Source of the DNA: Oscillospiraceae bacterium
GTDB lineage: Bacteria; Bacillota; Clostridia; Oscillospirales; Oscillospiraceae
NCBI GenBank assembly: GCA_902791215.1
Contig: CADAUZ010000007.1
Coordinates: 44,327 to 108,326 of the forward strand
Direction of reading: 5' to 3'
DNA: 64,000 nucleotides
Below the pieces are notes generated by a model, which was not told where the DNA came from, did not search any database, and worked only from the letters and a program-made list of their open reading frames with translations. Position numbers and translations under genes: made by a program. Of the stretch, positions 62,934-64,000 are shown in pieces (the first letter of the stretch is position 1; every line of letters begins with the position of its first letter).

Positions 62934-63821
62934 ATGACCACGAAGCAGATCGACTATTGTATAGAGCTTGCCCATACCCTGAACTTCAGCCGGGCGGCGG
63001 AGAATATGTTTGTCAGCCAGCCGACCCTGACCTATCAAATCAAGCTGCTGGAAGAAGAGGTCGGCTTCCCGATCTTTGAACGCAGCGGAAAGGGCGCGGC
63101 GCTGACGCCTGCGGGAGCGCAGTTCGTCTCCTTCCTGGCCGGCATGCGGGAGGAGCTGAAACGCGCCGTCGAGCAGGGGCAGAATTTCAGCGCGACCTAT
63201 CGGGACAGCATCTCCATCGGCCTCATGGTCCGGCAGGCCGTATATTTTCTCCCGGAGGCCATACGGCTTTTTGCGGAAACAAACGGCGACGTTCAGATCA
63301 CGCCCGTATTCCGGTATGAAAACGGCGTCGAGTCTTTTCTGCGGAATGAAACAGATATCCTGTTCGCGCTGAGGGAGCAGACGAAGCAGATCCCCGGGAT
63401 CGCCGTCCATGAGCTGTTTGAAAGCCGCGTCTATCTGATTGCGGACAGGGGCGATCCGCTTGCCGGGAAGGACGTCATCCGGGAAGAGGATCTCTACGGA
63501 CGCACCCTGATGGTAGGCGGCGGTTCTCCTCCTGCGCTGAAGGCTGTCCAAAGCCGATTGATAAACACCGGAAAGATTCGGTATTTCAACAGTCCGGATC
63601 ATGATACGACCCTTACAAATGTTGCCGCCGGAAGAGGCATATGCCTCGCCCCGGGTTTCCTCAACGACCACAGCGGCCAGTTCGCATGGATTCCCTATGA
63701 CTGCGAAGAGACGTTTTCCTGTGTTCTGTGTACCCATAAAGCGGATAAGCGGCCAAGCGTATTGTCGTTTATTGCCGTTCTGAAGGACTTGTATCGGGAA
63801 GCTGTGGCATTCCCTTTGTAA
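62934..63821 (+). CDS. LysR-family transcriptional regulator
   Basis: 295 residues. Winged helix at about 1-60 (NFSRAAENMFVSQPTLTYQIKLLEEEVGFPIFER) and a two-lobed periplasmic-type effector domain after it. It most likely controls the divergent flavodoxin-acetyltransferase unit. The effector cannot be told. The 180 bases after it to the window end show no gene. Confidence 0.95.
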   Translation: MTTKQIDYCIELAHTLNFSRAAENMFVSQPTLTYQIKLLEEEVGFPIFERSGKGAALTPAGAQFVSFLAGMREELKRAVEQGQNFSATYRDSISIGLMVRQAVYFLPEAIRLFAETNGDVQITPVFRYENGVESFLRNETDILFALREQTKQIPGIAVHELFESRVYLIADRGDPLAGKDVIREEDLYGRTLMVGGGSPPALKAVQSRLINTGKIRYFNSPDHDTTLTNVAAGRGICLAPGFLNDHSGQFAWIPYDCEETFSCVLCTHKADKRPSVLSFIAVLKDLYREAVAFPL

Positions 63822-64000
63822 CTGCAAAACAGTAAAATAATTATGGTCAAAATGATATAGAGAACTTTATCGGTTTCCTTACTTTTTCTTTTGTGATCAA
63901 ATGTCGCCGCCGAGCTATTCTGTCTTAAAATAGCCGGGCAATTTTGTCTGTAACGCCGAACTAATATGACGAAGGCCAGACAGGAGAAAGACAGCCGAAA

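Overview
Sequence context. The window is a GC-rich (about 60 percent by eye) stretch of a spore-forming Clostridia chromosome. Evidence for this is spoVAC, the start of an alpha/beta-type SASP gene, selenium/DUF3343-type and [NiFe]-hydrogenase maturation genes, an RbfA-NrnA-TruB-RibF cluster, and intergenic repeat families typical of gut Firmicutes. An Oscillospiraceae-type anaerobe (Oscillibacter/Dysosmobacter-like) is my inference; no rRNA is present to confirm it.

Layout. 1-5.4 kb (minus): the end of a group-4 hydrogenase NuoC-like gene, then hypE, hypD, hypC and hypF, with two copies of a structured repeat inside the operon. 5.4-6.5 kb: an orphan spoVAC, tRNA-Ser(GGA) and a structured tRNA-linked repeat. 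6.5-12 kb: a D-Ala-D-Ala dipeptidase, a small double-glycine-leader SH3-like protein, a PepSY protein, ribF-truB-nrnA-rbfA. 12-25.8 kb (minus): six co-directional signalling genes. Three encode APC-superfamily permease domains fused to output modules (GGDEF; GGDEF-REC-GGDEF*-EAL-tail; histidine kinase-REC-REC). The others are a free HPt protein, a REC-GGDEF*-EAL protein and a hybrid kinase. 26-40 kb: a PLP enzyme with DUF3343, ispF/ispD, mreB, comF, recD2, uvrA, ybaK, tetR, an ArsC/Spx-like gene, a SNF2 helicase and an ACT-domain protein. 40.5-43.6 kb (plus): an 899-residue Fe-S flavoprotein with hypA. 44-48.5 kb: GH25 lysozyme, tRNA-Leu(CAA) with a second copy of the tRNA-linked repeat, cardiolipin synthase, HD protein, RpiB-like isomerase. 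48.8-53.4 kb (minus): S41 protease, lipoprotein, zinc-ribbon protein, a second double-glycine-leader protein and two stand-alone cyclic-nucleotide-binding-domain proteins. 53.4-54.7 kb: a decay region with a broken SASP and a gene remnant. 54.7-64 kb: dinB, a TetR-controlled thiol/aldehyde operon (DsbA/FrnE, MBL hydrolase, Fe-ADH, DUF1275), gene fragments, a DUF4405 protein, flavodoxins, a hexapeptide acetyltransferase and LysR.

How it fits together. The most striking unit is the 12-25.8 kb operon. I read it as a transceptor phosphorelay: permease-like sensors, two hybrid kinases and one HPt feed REC domains attached to cyclic-di-GMP synthesis and breakdown modules. A promoter and an intrinsic-terminator-like hairpin precede the first gene. 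The second unusual observation is a structured element beside both tRNA genes. Its closing stem copies the T arm of whichever tRNA it sits next to, while its internal hairpins keep their shape through compensatory base changes. The hyp genes at the left edge and hypA at 43 kb together supply nickel insertion for the hydrogenase whose structural operon runs off the left end.

Limits. All calls come from reading the sequence and translations. No similarity search, structure prediction or expression data were available, so statements about novelty mean only that I do not know of a description.
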